From contig JACKBC010000009.1 in assembly GCA_020634755.1 (NCBI GenBank), positions 1-64,000 on the forward strand: a stretch of 64,000 nt of DNA. Direction: 5' to 3'. This document shows, one piece after another, positions 1-11,225 of the stretch (the stretch's first letter is position 1; each line of letters starts with the position of its first letter). The notes under the pieces were generated by a model that was given only the letters and a program-made list of their open reading frames with translations, was not told the origin of the DNA and did not search any database. Source of the DNA: Caldilineaceae bacterium (GTDB lineage Bacteria > Chloroflexota > Anaerolineae > Caldilineales > Caldilineaceae). A program made the position numbers and the translations under genes.

Positions 1-578
1 ATGGCCAGAATCATGCCAAAGTCGCCCACGCGGTTGACGAGGAAAGCTTTCTTCCCACAGTCGGCATAGGAGCCGTACATGTCGTCTTCTTTGTCAAAGT
101 AGAAGCCAATCAGCAAATAGGAAGCCAGCCCCACGCCTTCCCATCCTACAAACATACCCAGGAAGTTGTTGCTGAGCACCAAAATCAGCATGGCAAAGAT
201 AAAGAAGTTCAGGTATACAAAGAAGCGCTGGAAGTTCTCTTCATGCTCCATGTAGCCAATGGCGTAGATGTGGATCAGCGTACCCACGCCAGTGACAATC
301 AACGTCATGGTGACGCTCAGCGGGTCAATCAGCATGGCCGCCGGCGCATGGAACGAGCCAATGTCAATCCAGTTCCACATCTCAACGGTCACCACGCGGT
401 TTTCCGCTGGTAGGCTCAACAATGCCGCCAGCAGCCCCACGGCCACCAAAAAGGGCAGCGCCACTGCGGATGCAGCCACGCCCCCAATGGCCGCGCGTTC
501 CATTTTGCTGCCGCCAAAGAGATTGATTAACGCCCCTGCGGCTGGAAAGGCAAATAATAGCCAGGCCAAATTAAACAT
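1..578 (-). CDS. nuoL: NADH-quinone oxidoreductase subunit L (N-terminal part, cut by window edge)
   Basis: This is the antiporter-like proton-pumping subunit of complex I in the cytoplasmic membrane. About 192 N-terminal residues are present and the rest lies beyond base 1. The translation opens MFNLAWLLFAFPAAGAL and continues with the family pattern (MLIDPLSVTMTLIVTGVG, IGYMEHEENFQRFFVYLN, FVGWEGVGLASYLLIGFY), with four to five hydrophobic segments. Two in-frame ATGs lie at 587 and 578. GGGAG directly abuts the first and is 9 nt from the second, so 578 is preferred. It follows nuoK in the minus-strand nuo operon, and nuoM and nuoN are expected to the left of the window. Confidence 0.95.
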   Translation of the reverse strand, partial: MFNLAWLLFAFPAAGALINLFGGSKMERAAIGGVAASAVALPFLVAVGLLAALLSLPAENRVVTVEMWNWIDIGSFHAPAAMLIDPLSVTMTLIVTGVGTLIHIYAIGYMEHEENFQRFFVYLNFFIFAMLILVLSNNFLGMFVGWEGVGLASYLLIGFYFDKEDDMYGSYADCGKKAFLVNRVGDFGMILA

Positions 579-684
579 CGGAAACATCTCCCGATCTAAT
601 GGATCAACAGGGCATGCAGATAAAAATATCTCTTGCTTCACGCTCATCAAGCAAGGAGAATCTGCGCATTCTGTTGATCCTGAC

Positions 685-987
685 TTACCACTTCATCAAA
701 TTAATTTCATCGATGTTGGTGGTTTTGGATAGGTGATACTGCGCAATCAAAATTGCTAGACCAATGGCGACTTCTGCGGCCGCCACAGCCATAATCATAA
801 AGACAAAGATGTGGCCGTTAAAGTTGCCCCAGTGACGGCTGAGCGCCACCAAAGTCAAATTGACGCTGTTGAGCATCAACTCTACGCACATAAAAATAAT
901 GAGCGCGTTGCGTCGCGTCAGCACGCCGGCCACCCCTATGGTAAAGAGTAGCGCACTCAAAATCAGATAGAAGTTTGTGGGAACCAC
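685..987 (-). CDS. nuoK: NADH-quinone oxidoreductase subunit K
   Basis: A small three-helix membrane subunit of complex I (100 aa), related to MrpC antiporter subunits and part of the proton path. The two conserved membrane glutamates fall at E36 (VELMLNSVN) and E72 (AAAEVAIGLA), the same numbering as in E. coli NuoK. This supports the GTG start at 987 (reading MVPTNFYLIL) over the in-frame GTG at 993. AGAGG lies 5 nt upstream of 987. The paralog in this window, at 15647, also begins MVP. The gene sits between nuoJ and nuoL in the minus operon. Confidence 0.93.
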   Translation of the reverse strand: MVPTNFYLILSALLFTIGVAGVLTRRNALIIFMCVELMLNSVNLTLVALSRHWGNFNGHIFVFMIMAVAAAEVAIGLAILIAQYHLSKTTNIDEINLMKW

Positions 988-1035
988 AAGCACCTCTCAT
1001 TCATGTAGGGCAAGTTGCCCACTTGCCCGACTTCT

Positions 1036-1551
1036 TTAACTTACTCGCTTAGAGGGGAATCGCCCCATGAGCAGCGCACCAATGAGCGCAACCAACAGCA
1101 GCACGCCCACGAGTTCCACGGGCAATATATATTTGGTAAACAACGCCAAACCCACTGGCTTGGGGGCGCCACCCTGCAGCGCCGCCGCGTTGGCATCCAT
1201 CTCCCCAAATGCATTGAGGAAATTAAAGGCCATGGCGCTCAGCATAAACAGACCCAACAGCAGACCCGCATAGCCGGTCCACGATTGGTTGGTAATGTCT
1301 CCATCTATCTCTTCGGAGCCCAGCAACATGATCACAAACAGAATGAGGATCACAATGCCGCCCGCATAAATGATGACCTGAATGGCAGCTAGGAACTGCG
1401 CCTCTAGCGTAATATAGAGTACGGCCAGCGTTACAAAGTTGGTTAGCAAAAACAGCGCGCTGTGCACCGGCTGACGGCTGCCAACAACGCCAACCGCCGC
1501 CGCCACGCTAATCGCACCAATCAATACAAAAAAGAGCATCGGCAACGCCAT
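1036..1551 (-). CDS. nuoJ: NADH-quinone oxidoreductase subunit J
   Basis: Membrane subunit of complex I, 171 aa with five predicted hydrophobic segments. The helix QVIIYAGGIVILILFVIMLLG matches the distorted TM3 of NuoJ that couples quinone chemistry to the proton channels. The gene starts at ATG 1551, with GGAGAG 5 nt upstream. It lies between nuoI and nuoK. The C-terminal half (VGLALFTKYILPVELVGVLLL) is the usual NuoJ pattern. Nothing is unusual apart from about 100 bp of spacer on the nuoI side, which these operon spacers commonly show. Confidence 0.93.
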   Translation of the reverse strand: MALPMLFFVLIGAISVAAAVGVVGSRQPVHSALFLLTNFVTLAVLYITLEAQFLAAIQVIIYAGGIVILILFVIMLLGSEEIDGDITNQSWTGYAGLLLGLFMLSAMAFNFLNAFGEMDANAAALQGGAPKPVGLALFTKYILPVELVGVLLLVALIGALLMGRFPSKRVS

Positions 1552-1657
1552 AAGGACTCTCCGGTATGGTTAACCGCAGATTGCACCAGGTTCTGTGATT
1601 GAAAAATGGCCAAACCTGCGTCAATCTGTGTAATCTGTTTTCAAAAAATTCTTTATC

Positions 1658-2128
1658 TTACTCGGGCCGGATCACCACGTTGGGTTCGCCGGGGTTGAGC
1701 AGTTCTGGCTTGGTCAAAATAAAGTCGCGCCGGTTGAAATTGGCCATGGCAAAATCATGGCCCAATACAATGGCTTCGGTGGGACACGCCTCTTCGCAAT
1801 CGCCACAGAAGACGCAGCGCAACAGGTTAATCTCATAGGTGCGCGCATACCGTTCGCCGGGCGACGTGGGATTTTGCGGATCGTTCTCGGCTGCATCCAC
1901 ATAGATGGCGCCGGTAGGACAAGCCGCTTCACAAAGCATACAGCCAATGCAGCGCTCCATGCCATTTTCATAACGACGCAGCTCGTGCTTGCCGCGAAAG
2001 CGCGGATAGACCGGTACCGGTTCAGTTGGATATTGGACGGTAATCGGCTTTTGGCGCAGATATTTCAGCGTAACGCCCATGGCCTTACCAATTTCGGTAG
2101 CGCCTTTGATAAATCGTTCAAATCCCAT
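1658..2128 (-). CDS. nuoI: NADH-quinone oxidoreductase subunit I (2x[4Fe-4S] ferredoxin-like)
   Basis: Peripheral-arm subunit that carries clusters N6a and N6b, passing electrons toward NuoB. The 156-aa protein has two canonical motifs, CIGCMLCEAACP near residue 60 and CVFCGDCEEACP near residue 105, each supplying three ligands plus the distal CP cysteine. The N-terminus (MGFERFIKGATEIGKAMG) forms the amphipathic membrane-contact helix typical of NuoI. ATG at 2128 has AAAGG about 9 nt upstream. This operon has a nuoI, whereas the facing second nuo cluster does not, so this copy may be the only one nearby. Confidence 0.95.
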   Translation of the reverse strand: MGFERFIKGATEIGKAMGVTLKYLRQKPITVQYPTEPVPVYPRFRGKHELRRYENGMERCIGCMLCEAACPTGAIYVDAAENDPQNPTSPGERYARTYEINLLRCVFCGDCEEACPTEAIVLGHDFAMANFNRRDFILTKPELLNPGEPNVVIRPE

Positions 2129-2236
2129 AATGTATACCTTTTGGGAATTAGGAATTAAGCAGTAGGGATTAGGCGGTCAACACCGAACTTCTTTTCTTAC
2201 TCCCTAATTCCTACTCCCCACTCCTTTATTTAACCC

Positions 2237-3223
2237 TTATTTAAATTGAATCGTCAATAGCGCCGTAATAAACATGTAGACCAGACTAAGCGGCAATAAG
2301 AATTTCCAGGTAAAGCTCATAAGCTGGTCGTAGCGCGGGCGGCCAATGCTGGCGCGCACCCACACAAATAGGAAGAGCAGCACAAGCACTTTGGCCAGCA
2401 ACACAAATGGCCCCAAAATAACCACATTTTGCAGAATGCCAAAGGGCAACTTCCAGCCGCCAAAAAAGATGGTCGCCATGATGGTGCTGGTGGTAATCAT
2501 GTTGATATATTCGGCAATCATGAAGAGCGAGAACTTCATGCCGCCATACTCGGTTTGATAGCCAGCCACCAGCTCATTTTCAGTTTCGGGCAAGTCAAAG
2601 GGCGCCCGGTTGGTCTCGGCCAAAATGCAAATAAAGAAGAAGGGAAACATGGCCCACAGCCAGATCCACTCCCACCAGGGGCGTGGATTTTGCACCAACT
2701 CCACCAGGCTAAAACTGCCGGCCAACATAAGGACGCTGGCCAGAAAGACGCCCATGGGCAGCTCGTACGAAATCATCTGCGCCGAAGAACGCAAGGCGCC
2801 CAACAGCGAATAGTTGTTGTTGCTGCTCCACCCCGCCAGAATAAGCCCGTAGCTCTCGACGCCGGCAATCGCCAAAATCCATAAAAAGCCAATATTCACA
2901 TCGGCAATGGCGGGCGTCTCTTTGGCAATGGGAATCACCGCCCAGATCACAATGGCCGGAATCAGCGCCAACGCTGGACCCATTAGATAGATCACCTTGT
3001 CCACATGATTGGGGATGATCTCCTCTTTGAAAATGGCTTTAATGCCATCGGCAGCCGGCTGTAGCAACCCATAGATGCCGGCGCGGTTGGGACCATAGCG
3101 GATCTGAAAGCGGCTGATCAGCTTGCGCTCGTACCAGGTCAGATACGCCGCCCCGGTCAGCAGCACAAAAATCATGATGATCACCCGAATGGCGGGTAAA
3201 ATGACTAGATTAAGCCAATCCAT
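2237..3223 (-). CDS. nuoH: NADH-quinone oxidoreductase subunit H
   Basis: Membrane subunit forming most of the quinone chamber of complex I, 328 aa with eight predicted helices. Family motifs are intact: RYGPNRAGIYGLLQPAADG near residue 42, WSSNNNYSLLGALRSSAQMISYE, and the quinone-side loop AETNRAPFDLPETENELVAG with its acidic cluster and the NRAPFDLPE arginine. The start is ATG at 3223 with AAAGG upstream. Flanking spacers hold simple near-repeats of the type gatttacgat and taattcctac. It contrasts with the NuoH paralog at 13485, whose loop is altered. Confidence 0.95.
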   Translation of the reverse strand: MDWLNLVILPAIRVIIMIFVLLTGAAYLTWYERKLISRFQIRYGPNRAGIYGLLQPAADGIKAIFKEEIIPNHVDKVIYLMGPALALIPAIVIWAVIPIAKETPAIADVNIGFLWILAIAGVESYGLILAGWSSNNNYSLLGALRSSAQMISYELPMGVFLASVLMLAGSFSLVELVQNPRPWWEWIWLWAMFPFFFICILAETNRAPFDLPETENELVAGYQTEYGGMKFSLFMIAEYINMITTSTIMATIFFGGWKLPFGILQNVVILGPFVLLAKVLVLLFLFVWVRASIGRPRYDQLMSFTWKFLLPLSLVYMFITALLTIQFK

Positions 3224-3392
3224 AGTGAAAACCTTTGGGATTTACGATGTGGGATTTACGATTTACGAAGCGCTATTCATGAACACAATGTTCCGCAAAT
3301 CGTAGATCCAAAGCGATTAATTGATACAATTTACCAAAGTTCTTGGTTAGCGAGATAACTCGTAAATCGTAAATCAAAAATCGTAAATAGTC

Positions 3393-5939
<2,547 letters not shown>

Positions 5940-5952
5940 AGCTTTGTTTATC

Positions 5953-6600
5953 CTATGTTACATCCGTACGTAAAGGCATTATCTGGTTAACCGGAATAAG
6001 TGCATCTGGGAATGCCTGGATATGTGCGGTTTCAATTCCGCGATATATTTGTTTTTTCTGATAGCCAGAACCGCCTGCCGCCAACAGCACAGGATCTTGA
6101 TAGCATTCAAGCTGGTCGGTCTGCAAATTAACGATCCAGTATGTCTGAATTCCCGCTTCCGCGTACAGCTTGCTCTTCACTTCCTGATCGTAGCGCAGCG
6201 TCGAATCAGAAACTTCTACTACCAGCAAAATCTCGTCTGGTTCTGGATGACCACTCGCATAATTATCCGTTTGCAGCTGAGCCAAAACTAAGTCGGGCTC
6301 GAGTTCAGACTCGGTCGTCGACAGCGTAATCGGCGATTGGTTGCGAATAATGCACTGACCGCCAATCTGCTGATATAGTAGTGTGGTCAATTGCGTAACC
6401 GCCGCGGCATGTCTGGGCTGAACCGGGCTCATGGGCGATAATAATCCATAGATTAGCTCGAGCCGTTCATTAGGTTCAAAAAACCCCATGTTCACCAGTT
6501 GGTGATATTCACTTAAGCTGAAACGCCGAACCGCTAGTGTTTCAGTTGGCCACCAAGCAACCGCGTTGGGTTGTGTTTGGATTCCAGCTGTCGCTATCAT
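5953..6600 (-). CDS. Uma2-family (DUF820) PD-(D/E)XK-like protein
   Basis: A 215-aa protein of the Uma2/DUF820 family, a restriction-endonuclease-like fold common in cyanobacteria and Chloroflexota with no established role. Visible family features are YHQLVNMGFFEPNERLELIYG near the start, then ELEPDLVLAQ and ILLVVEVSDSTLRYDQEVK, which supply the acidic/EVS..K nuclease-like residues, and LYAEAGIQTYWIVNLQ. ATG 6600 has GGAG 6 nt upstream, whereas the longer frame back to 6663 has no such site. It sits 13 bp upstream of nuoG, between nuoG and nuoEF, on the same strand. It therefore looks like a cargo insertion in the respiratory operon, not a complex I subunit. Confidence 0.85.
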   Translation of the reverse strand: MIATAGIQTQPNAVAWWPTETLAVRRFSLSEYHQLVNMGFFEPNERLELIYGLLSPMSPVQPRHAAAVTQLTTLLYQQIGGQCIIRNQSPITLSTTESELEPDLVLAQLQTDNYASGHPEPDEILLVVEVSDSTLRYDQEVKSKLYAEAGIQTYWIVNLQTDQLECYQDPVLLAAGGSGYQKKQIYRGIETAHIQAFPDALIPVNQIMPLRTDVT

Positions 6601-6712
6601 TTTTACTCCATTACTGCGGAATATTTCCCCGCCTCCCCTTTGGGAGAGAAGAGTAACGGACACCTATATCGCCTAGATTCCCTTCCCTCAAGAAGAGGAA
6701 GAGAGGTAAATC

Positions 6713-8704
6713 TCAATCATCCGCCGCCACATCGGCTTTATCGCGGATCAGTGGTGATTCGCCCACCATGGGTAATGTGCTGGTATGCAGACCGCTATCT
6801 TGTCCCGTATCGGGCCGATAGATGGGGCGAATGGGAATATCGGGTCCGATTTGGCTGGGATTGGTCTGTTCGATCAGCTCAATAAATTCACCGCGGAATT
6901 TTTGCAGGCCGCTCTGCATGCCCCAAACCGAAGCATCGCCAAAGGGACAGAAGCTGCGCCGCTCGATGAACTTACTCAAATGTTCCATTAACTCCAGGTC
7001 TTGCAGGCGCCCGCCGCCATTTTCAACGCGAATGAGAATTTTTTCCAGCCAGGTGGTGCCTTCGCGACAGGGCGTGCATTTGCCGCAGCTCTCTTCACGA
7101 TAGAAGGAGACCGTACGTCGCGCCACCTCCACCATGGATGCACGCTCGTCCATCACAATAATACCGGCCGAGCCAAGTAGTGATCCTGCTGCCTGCACCC
7201 CTTCAAAATCGAGTTGTGTTTCCATTTGGTCCGACGTCAGGAGTTTCATGGACAGCCCGCCCGGGCAGATGGCTTTCACTGCGGCTTCTGCTAATTGCGT
7301 ACCGCCACCATGGGTATAAACCAACTCTCCCAAGGGGACGCCATGGGGCAATTCATAGAGCCCAGGATACTTTACGTTGCCGCTCAGGCAGAAGATACGC
7401 ATGCCGGGACTTTTTTCCGTACCAAATCCCTTATACCAGTCGGCTCCGCGTCGCATAATGTGCGGTACGTTAGAGATGGACTCCACATTGTTTACAATGG
7501 TAGGCCTGCCATACAAACCGCCGCCTTCATTGGCCGGAAACGGTGGCTTCAAACGCGGATGGCCGCGTCCACCTTCCAGGCTGGTTAGCAACGCCGTCTC
7601 TTCGCCACATTCATAGGCGCCCGCCCCGCGATGGATGACGAGTTTGAGATTTTTACCTTCGATGCCGAAGATATTCTCGCCCAAGAAACCTTTGGCTTCG
7701 GCGGCGCGCACGGCCTCCCATAGGCGGCTGTAGCCAAAATAATACTCGCCGCGGATGTAGACAAAAGCGCGGTCGGTCTTGATGGCATGCGCAGCCAGGA
7801 TAATCCCCTCGATTAGCTGATGCGGATCATACTCCATCACTGCCCGATCTTTAAAGGTACCCGGCTCTGACTCATCGGCGTTGACCACAAGGTAGCGCAC
7901 CGGCGAAGTCGGCGGCAAGAAGCTCCACTTGACGCCGGTGGGGAAACCAGCCCCGCCGCGGCCGCGCAGGCCCGAGGCTTTGACCTGCTCAATCACCTCT
8001 TCCGGCGCCATTTCGGTGAGCACTCGCCGCGCGGTCTCGTAGCCGCCATCGGCCATGTAGGTATCAATCTGGTGGCTGTTGGGTTTGCCAATCCGCGCGG
8101 TCAGGAAGCGCTCCTCCATGCCGCCAATGCGATAGGGACCGGCGCCGACGCCTTCGCTATTGGGATCCGCGTCCGGCGTCCAGCGCTCTTGCGTATGAAA
8201 GGCATTGCCGCTCTTGACCAAGTCCAGCAGCTTGGCCACATCTTCTGCTGAATCCAATTCCTCAAAATAGCGCAGTTTACCGGTTGCTTTCTCGGTGATC
8301 TGCACCATGGGCGCTGTTGCACACGAGCCCAAACATTCCATGTGGTCCAGCGTGAATTGACCATCCGCCGTTGTCTGGCCGTGGCCAATGCCCAGCTTCT
8401 CTTCCAGATGATGCATACACTGGTTGGCCCCGCGCAACATGCAAGGCACATTGGTGCAGACCTCCACATGGAAGTCTCCCTTGGGCTCTTCGTTGATCAT
8501 ATGATAGTAGCCCACGACGGCGCCCACTTCGGCCGGCGTCATGCCCAGCATATCGCCCAGCTCGTTTTGCGATTCTACCGAGCAGTAGCCATATGTGCGT
8601 TGAATGGCGTATAAGCAGGGCAGAACAGCTGAACGCTGTCGCCCTTCTGGATAAAGCGCCATCCACTCTTGCAGTTCTTTGCGTAACGCGTCTGAAAATG
8701 CCAT
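6713..8704 (-). CDS. nuoEF: Fused NADH-quinone oxidoreductase subunits E and F (NuoEF)
   Basis: One 663-aa polypeptide joins the 24-kDa and 51-kDa subunits of the NADH dehydrogenase module. Residues 1 to about 165 are NuoE, with [2Fe-2S] ligands C83, C88, C124 and C128 (VEVCTNVPC, HMECLGSC). From about residue 200 on it is NuoF: the FMN/NADH-binding Gly-rich stretch SGLRGRGGAGFPTGVKW, EETALLTSLEG, and the N3 [4Fe-4S] site ESCGKCTPC with the later SFCPFGD cysteine. ATG 8704 has AGGA 7 nt upstream. No stop or frameshift separates the halves. The fusion fixes 1:1 stoichiometry of the input module and is known in some lineages. Confidence 0.93.
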   Translation of the reverse strand: MAFSDALRKELQEWMALYPEGRQRSAVLPCLYAIQRTYGYCSVESQNELGDMLGMTPAEVGAVVGYYHMINEEPKGDFHVEVCTNVPCMLRGANQCMHHLEEKLGIGHGQTTADGQFTLDHMECLGSCATAPMVQITEKATGKLRYFEELDSAEDVAKLLDLVKSGNAFHTQERWTPDADPNSEGVGAGPYRIGGMEERFLTARIGKPNSHQIDTYMADGGYETARRVLTEMAPEEVIEQVKASGLRGRGGAGFPTGVKWSFLPPTSPVRYLVVNADESEPGTFKDRAVMEYDPHQLIEGIILAAHAIKTDRAFVYIRGEYYFGYSRLWEAVRAAEAKGFLGENIFGIEGKNLKLVIHRGAGAYECGEETALLTSLEGGRGHPRLKPPFPANEGGGLYGRPTIVNNVESISNVPHIMRRGADWYKGFGTEKSPGMRIFCLSGNVKYPGLYELPHGVPLGELVYTHGGGTQLAEAAVKAICPGGLSMKLLTSDQMETQLDFEGVQAAGSLLGSAGIIVMDERASMVEVARRTVSFYREESCGKCTPCREGTTWLEKILIRVENGGGRLQDLELMEHLSKFIERRSFCPFGDASVWGMQSGLQKFRGEFIELIEQTNPSQIGPDIPIRPIYRPDTGQDSGLHTSTLPMVGESPLIRDKADVAADD

Positions 8705-8717
8705 AGAGATTTCCTGA

Positions 8718-8937
8718 GAATGGAACACTGATTTTACAGATCAGACTGATTTAGTAGATTTTTATTGATCGAATTTCGATATTTTGTCTGTGGTTGCGGA
8801 CCAAAATTTAGGGCTAAACTTACTTCGGAATGGAACACTGATTTTATGGATCAGACTGATTTGGTAGATATTTGTTGATCGAATATATGACGTTTTACCT
8901 GTGGTTGTGGACCCAAATTTAGCACTAGGCCCACTTC
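8718..8937 (-). repeat. 110-bp imperfect tandem duplication (remnant of a second GxxExxY 3' end)
   Basis: Bases 8718-8827 and 8828-8937 are two head-to-tail copies of the same 110-bp unit, roughly 80 percent alike by eye, both starting gaatggaacactgatttta. The right copy encodes the C-terminus of the GxxExxY protein. The left copy still translates on the minus strand to a similar tail (LALNFGPQPQTKYR) ending in a stop. It therefore looks like the leftover 3' end of a duplicated gene copy between nuoEF and the intact gene. Confidence 0.85.
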
Positions 8938-9243
8938 AAATCTGGTGGCTTTCAAGTAATTGGTCAATTGGGCCAGATGAGCTTCGTCGATATTTTCAGC
9001 TGCTTTGATTTCTACGATCACTTTGTCCGCGACCAACAAGTCCGCAAAATATTCACCGACGATTATATTGTCGTAATAAACTTTGATGTGCTGCTGTTGT
9101 TTGACCACCAAGTTGCGTTTTCGGATCTCGTGCGCCAGGGCATTTTCATATACCTTTTCTAAAAAGCCATGCCCCAACTCATTATAAACGGTATAAAACG
9201 CCCCGATAATCTGCTCTGTAATATCCGAATGCTTATACACCAT
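8851..9243 (-). CDS. GxxExxY family protein (PD-(D/E)XK-like)
   Basis: A 130-aa protein of the GxxExxY family, whose function is not established. The name motif is present as GFLEKVYENAL, and a nuclease-like core follows: YFADLLVADKVIVEIKAAENI (D...ExK) and LTNYLKATRFEVGLVLNLG. ATG 9243 is chosen because MVYKHSDITEQIIGAFY matches the usual family N-terminus; a longer frame runs to 9279. No strong ribosome site is visible. It lies between nuoCD and nuoEF on the same strand with about 56 bp to nuoCD. Like Uma2, it appears to be an accessory insertion in the complex I operon. Confidence 0.85.
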   Translation of the reverse strand: MVYKHSDITEQIIGAFYTVYNELGHGFLEKVYENALAHEIRKRNLVVKQQQHIKVYYDNIIVGEYFADLLVADKVIVEIKAAENIDEAHLAQLTNYLKATRFEVGLVLNLGPQPQVKRHIFDQQISTKSV

Positions 9244-9299
9244 GTGAACAACCCAAAAAATCAGCGCCAATCCATCCAATCAGAAAAATCAGTGTTCTA

Positions 9300-11135
9300 T
9301 TACCGATCCACTTCCCCCAGCACAATATCGATCGAACCAATATTGGTCACAATGTCGGCCAGCATGTGGTGTTTGCACATTTTGGCAATGGCGAACAGGT
9401 TGTTGAAGCTAGGGCCATGGACGTGCAGCCGATACGGCACGCCGGAGCCATCGCTATAAATAAAGAAGCCCAATTCGCCTTTGCTGGCCTCAATGCCATG
9501 ATACCCCAACCCGGCCGGCACGTGGAAGCCTTCGGTCACCAGCTTAAAGTGGTGAATCAGCGCCTCCATACTCACATCTAATTCAGCGCGGGGCGGCAGG
9601 CTGACTTTGCGGTCTTCGGTCTTATAGGGACCTTCGGGTAGCCGCGCAATGGCTTGATTCAAGATGCGCACGCTCTGACGCATTTCCGCCATGCGCACTT
9701 CGTAGCGCGCGTAACAGTCGCCCGCCGTGCGCACGGGTACGTCAAATTCGTAATTTTCATAGCCGCAATAGGGCACATCGCGGCGCATGTCCCAATCAAC
9801 GCCGGAACCGCGCAGCATGGGGCCGGTGAGACCCATGTTAATCACGTCCTCGCGGCTCAAATGCCCAATGCCTTCCAACCGCTCACGCCAGATGGGTGCA
9901 TCGGTCAGCATGGCTTCGTAATCATCAAAGGCGGCGGGCAAAATCTCCAGCAGATGGCGCAAATTGCCCAGAAATGCCGGCGGCAGATCTTTCCAAACGC
10001 CGCCCACGCGGATATAGCTCAGCGTGAGCCGGGCGCCGCAGACCATTTCAAAAAGGTCCAAGATGCGCTCGCGCTCGCGCGTGGCGTACATGAGCAGGCT
10101 CATACCGGTGCCGCAGACATCCAGGGCGTGGGTGGAAAGCCAGAAAAGGTGAGAAGAGATGCGCTGTAATTCGCTCATAATGACGCGGATGACTTGCGCC
10201 CGCTCGGGAATTTCCAGACCCAGCATCTTTTCGACCGCCAAAACGTAGCCCAGATTGTTATTCATGGACGACAAGTAATCCATGCGGTCGGTATAATAGA
10301 CAAAATCTTTGTAGCGCTTATTTTCGCCAGTTTTCTCAAAGCCGCTGTGCAGATAGCCCAGATCGGCATCCACGTTGATCACCGTTTCACCATCCAGCTC
10401 GACGGCCAGCCGCAACACGCCATGGGTGCTGGGGTGGTGTGGCCCCATGTTGATGATCATATTTTCGCGGCTCATGCCGGGGGGCACTTCGGGCGGTACG
10501 CTTTCGGCGGGCAATACTTGCTTGCCCAGCGTTTCAAACTCAGGATCGCCCCAGGTGAAGCTAAAGGGCACCTCTTCGCCACCCAGCGGCATATCTTTGC
10601 GCAGCGGATGGTTGGGCCAGTGGGCCGGCATGAGAATGCGGCGCGGGTCCGGGTGGTTCACAAAGGTGATGCCCATGAGATCCAGCACCTCACGCTCGGG
10701 CCAGTTGGCGCCCTGATAGACCGAGGTCAAGCTGTCCACTTGCGGCTCTTCGTCATTTTCCAGCGGGCAAATGACCGTAATGTGCTGCTTGCGGGCATAG
10801 GAGCGCAGCTGATAGACAGTCTGAAACCGGCGGCCATTCAAGGGCTGGGGCAGCTTGGAACAGTCCACCGCACTGACATCAATCAGCGCTTCGTAGGCAA
10901 GTTCGGCATCCTCTTTGAGAAATTTGGCCAGGTTTAGCAATTGGTCGGGCTGCACGTAGACTATCTGCTGACCATTGTGCACACCGGCGGCAAGGATGCC
11001 ATCGCCAAAGCGCTCGACAATGCGCTGTGTATCTGCGGTTTCGCCAGCGGGCATGGGCGCCATAGCCGGAATCGACGGATCGTTCAGGCTGGGCAATACT
11101 TCATACTGGCGGTGAATTGGAGAGACCTTGAGCAT
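9300..11135 (-). CDS. nuoCD: Fused NADH-quinone oxidoreductase subunits C and D (NuoCD)
   Basis: A 611-aa fusion of the 30-kDa and 49-kDa peripheral-arm subunits. The NuoC part spans about residues 20-200 (NWPEREVLDLMGITFVNHPDPRRIL). The NuoD part begins near 220 with NMGPHHPSTHGVLR, followed by LGYLHSGFEKTGE and the quinone-site segment YYTDRMDYLSSMNNN, then a C-terminal VDLVLGEVDR-type ending. ATG 11135 has GGAG 6 nt upstream; an in-frame TTG lies 12 nt earlier. NuoCD fusions occur in E. coli and other lineages. Position between nuoB and nuoEF is the classical order. Confidence 0.95.
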   Translation of the reverse strand: MLKVSPIHRQYEVLPSLNDPSIPAMAPMPAGETADTQRIVERFGDGILAAGVHNGQQIVYVQPDQLLNLAKFLKEDAELAYEALIDVSAVDCSKLPQPLNGRRFQTVYQLRSYARKQHITVICPLENDEEPQVDSLTSVYQGANWPEREVLDLMGITFVNHPDPRRILMPAHWPNHPLRKDMPLGGEEVPFSFTWGDPEFETLGKQVLPAESVPPEVPPGMSRENMIINMGPHHPSTHGVLRLAVELDGETVINVDADLGYLHSGFEKTGENKRYKDFVYYTDRMDYLSSMNNNLGYVLAVEKMLGLEIPERAQVIRVIMSELQRISSHLFWLSTHALDVCGTGMSLLMYATRERERILDLFEMVCGARLTLSYIRVGGVWKDLPPAFLGNLRHLLEILPAAFDDYEAMLTDAPIWRERLEGIGHLSREDVINMGLTGPMLRGSGVDWDMRRDVPYCGYENYEFDVPVRTAGDCYARYEVRMAEMRQSVRILNQAIARLPEGPYKTEDRKVSLPPRAELDVSMEALIHHFKLVTEGFHVPAGLGYHGIEASKGELGFFIYSDGSGVPYRLHVHGPSFNNLFAIAKMCKHHMLADIVTNIGSIDIVLGEVDR

Positions 11136-11225
11136 TCTATTCTCCAAACATAAATATTCTGGGCGTTTGAAGGTGGGGATACGGGAGCAAGAAGCTTGCC
11201 GTAATTCCCATCCGACGCATATAGC

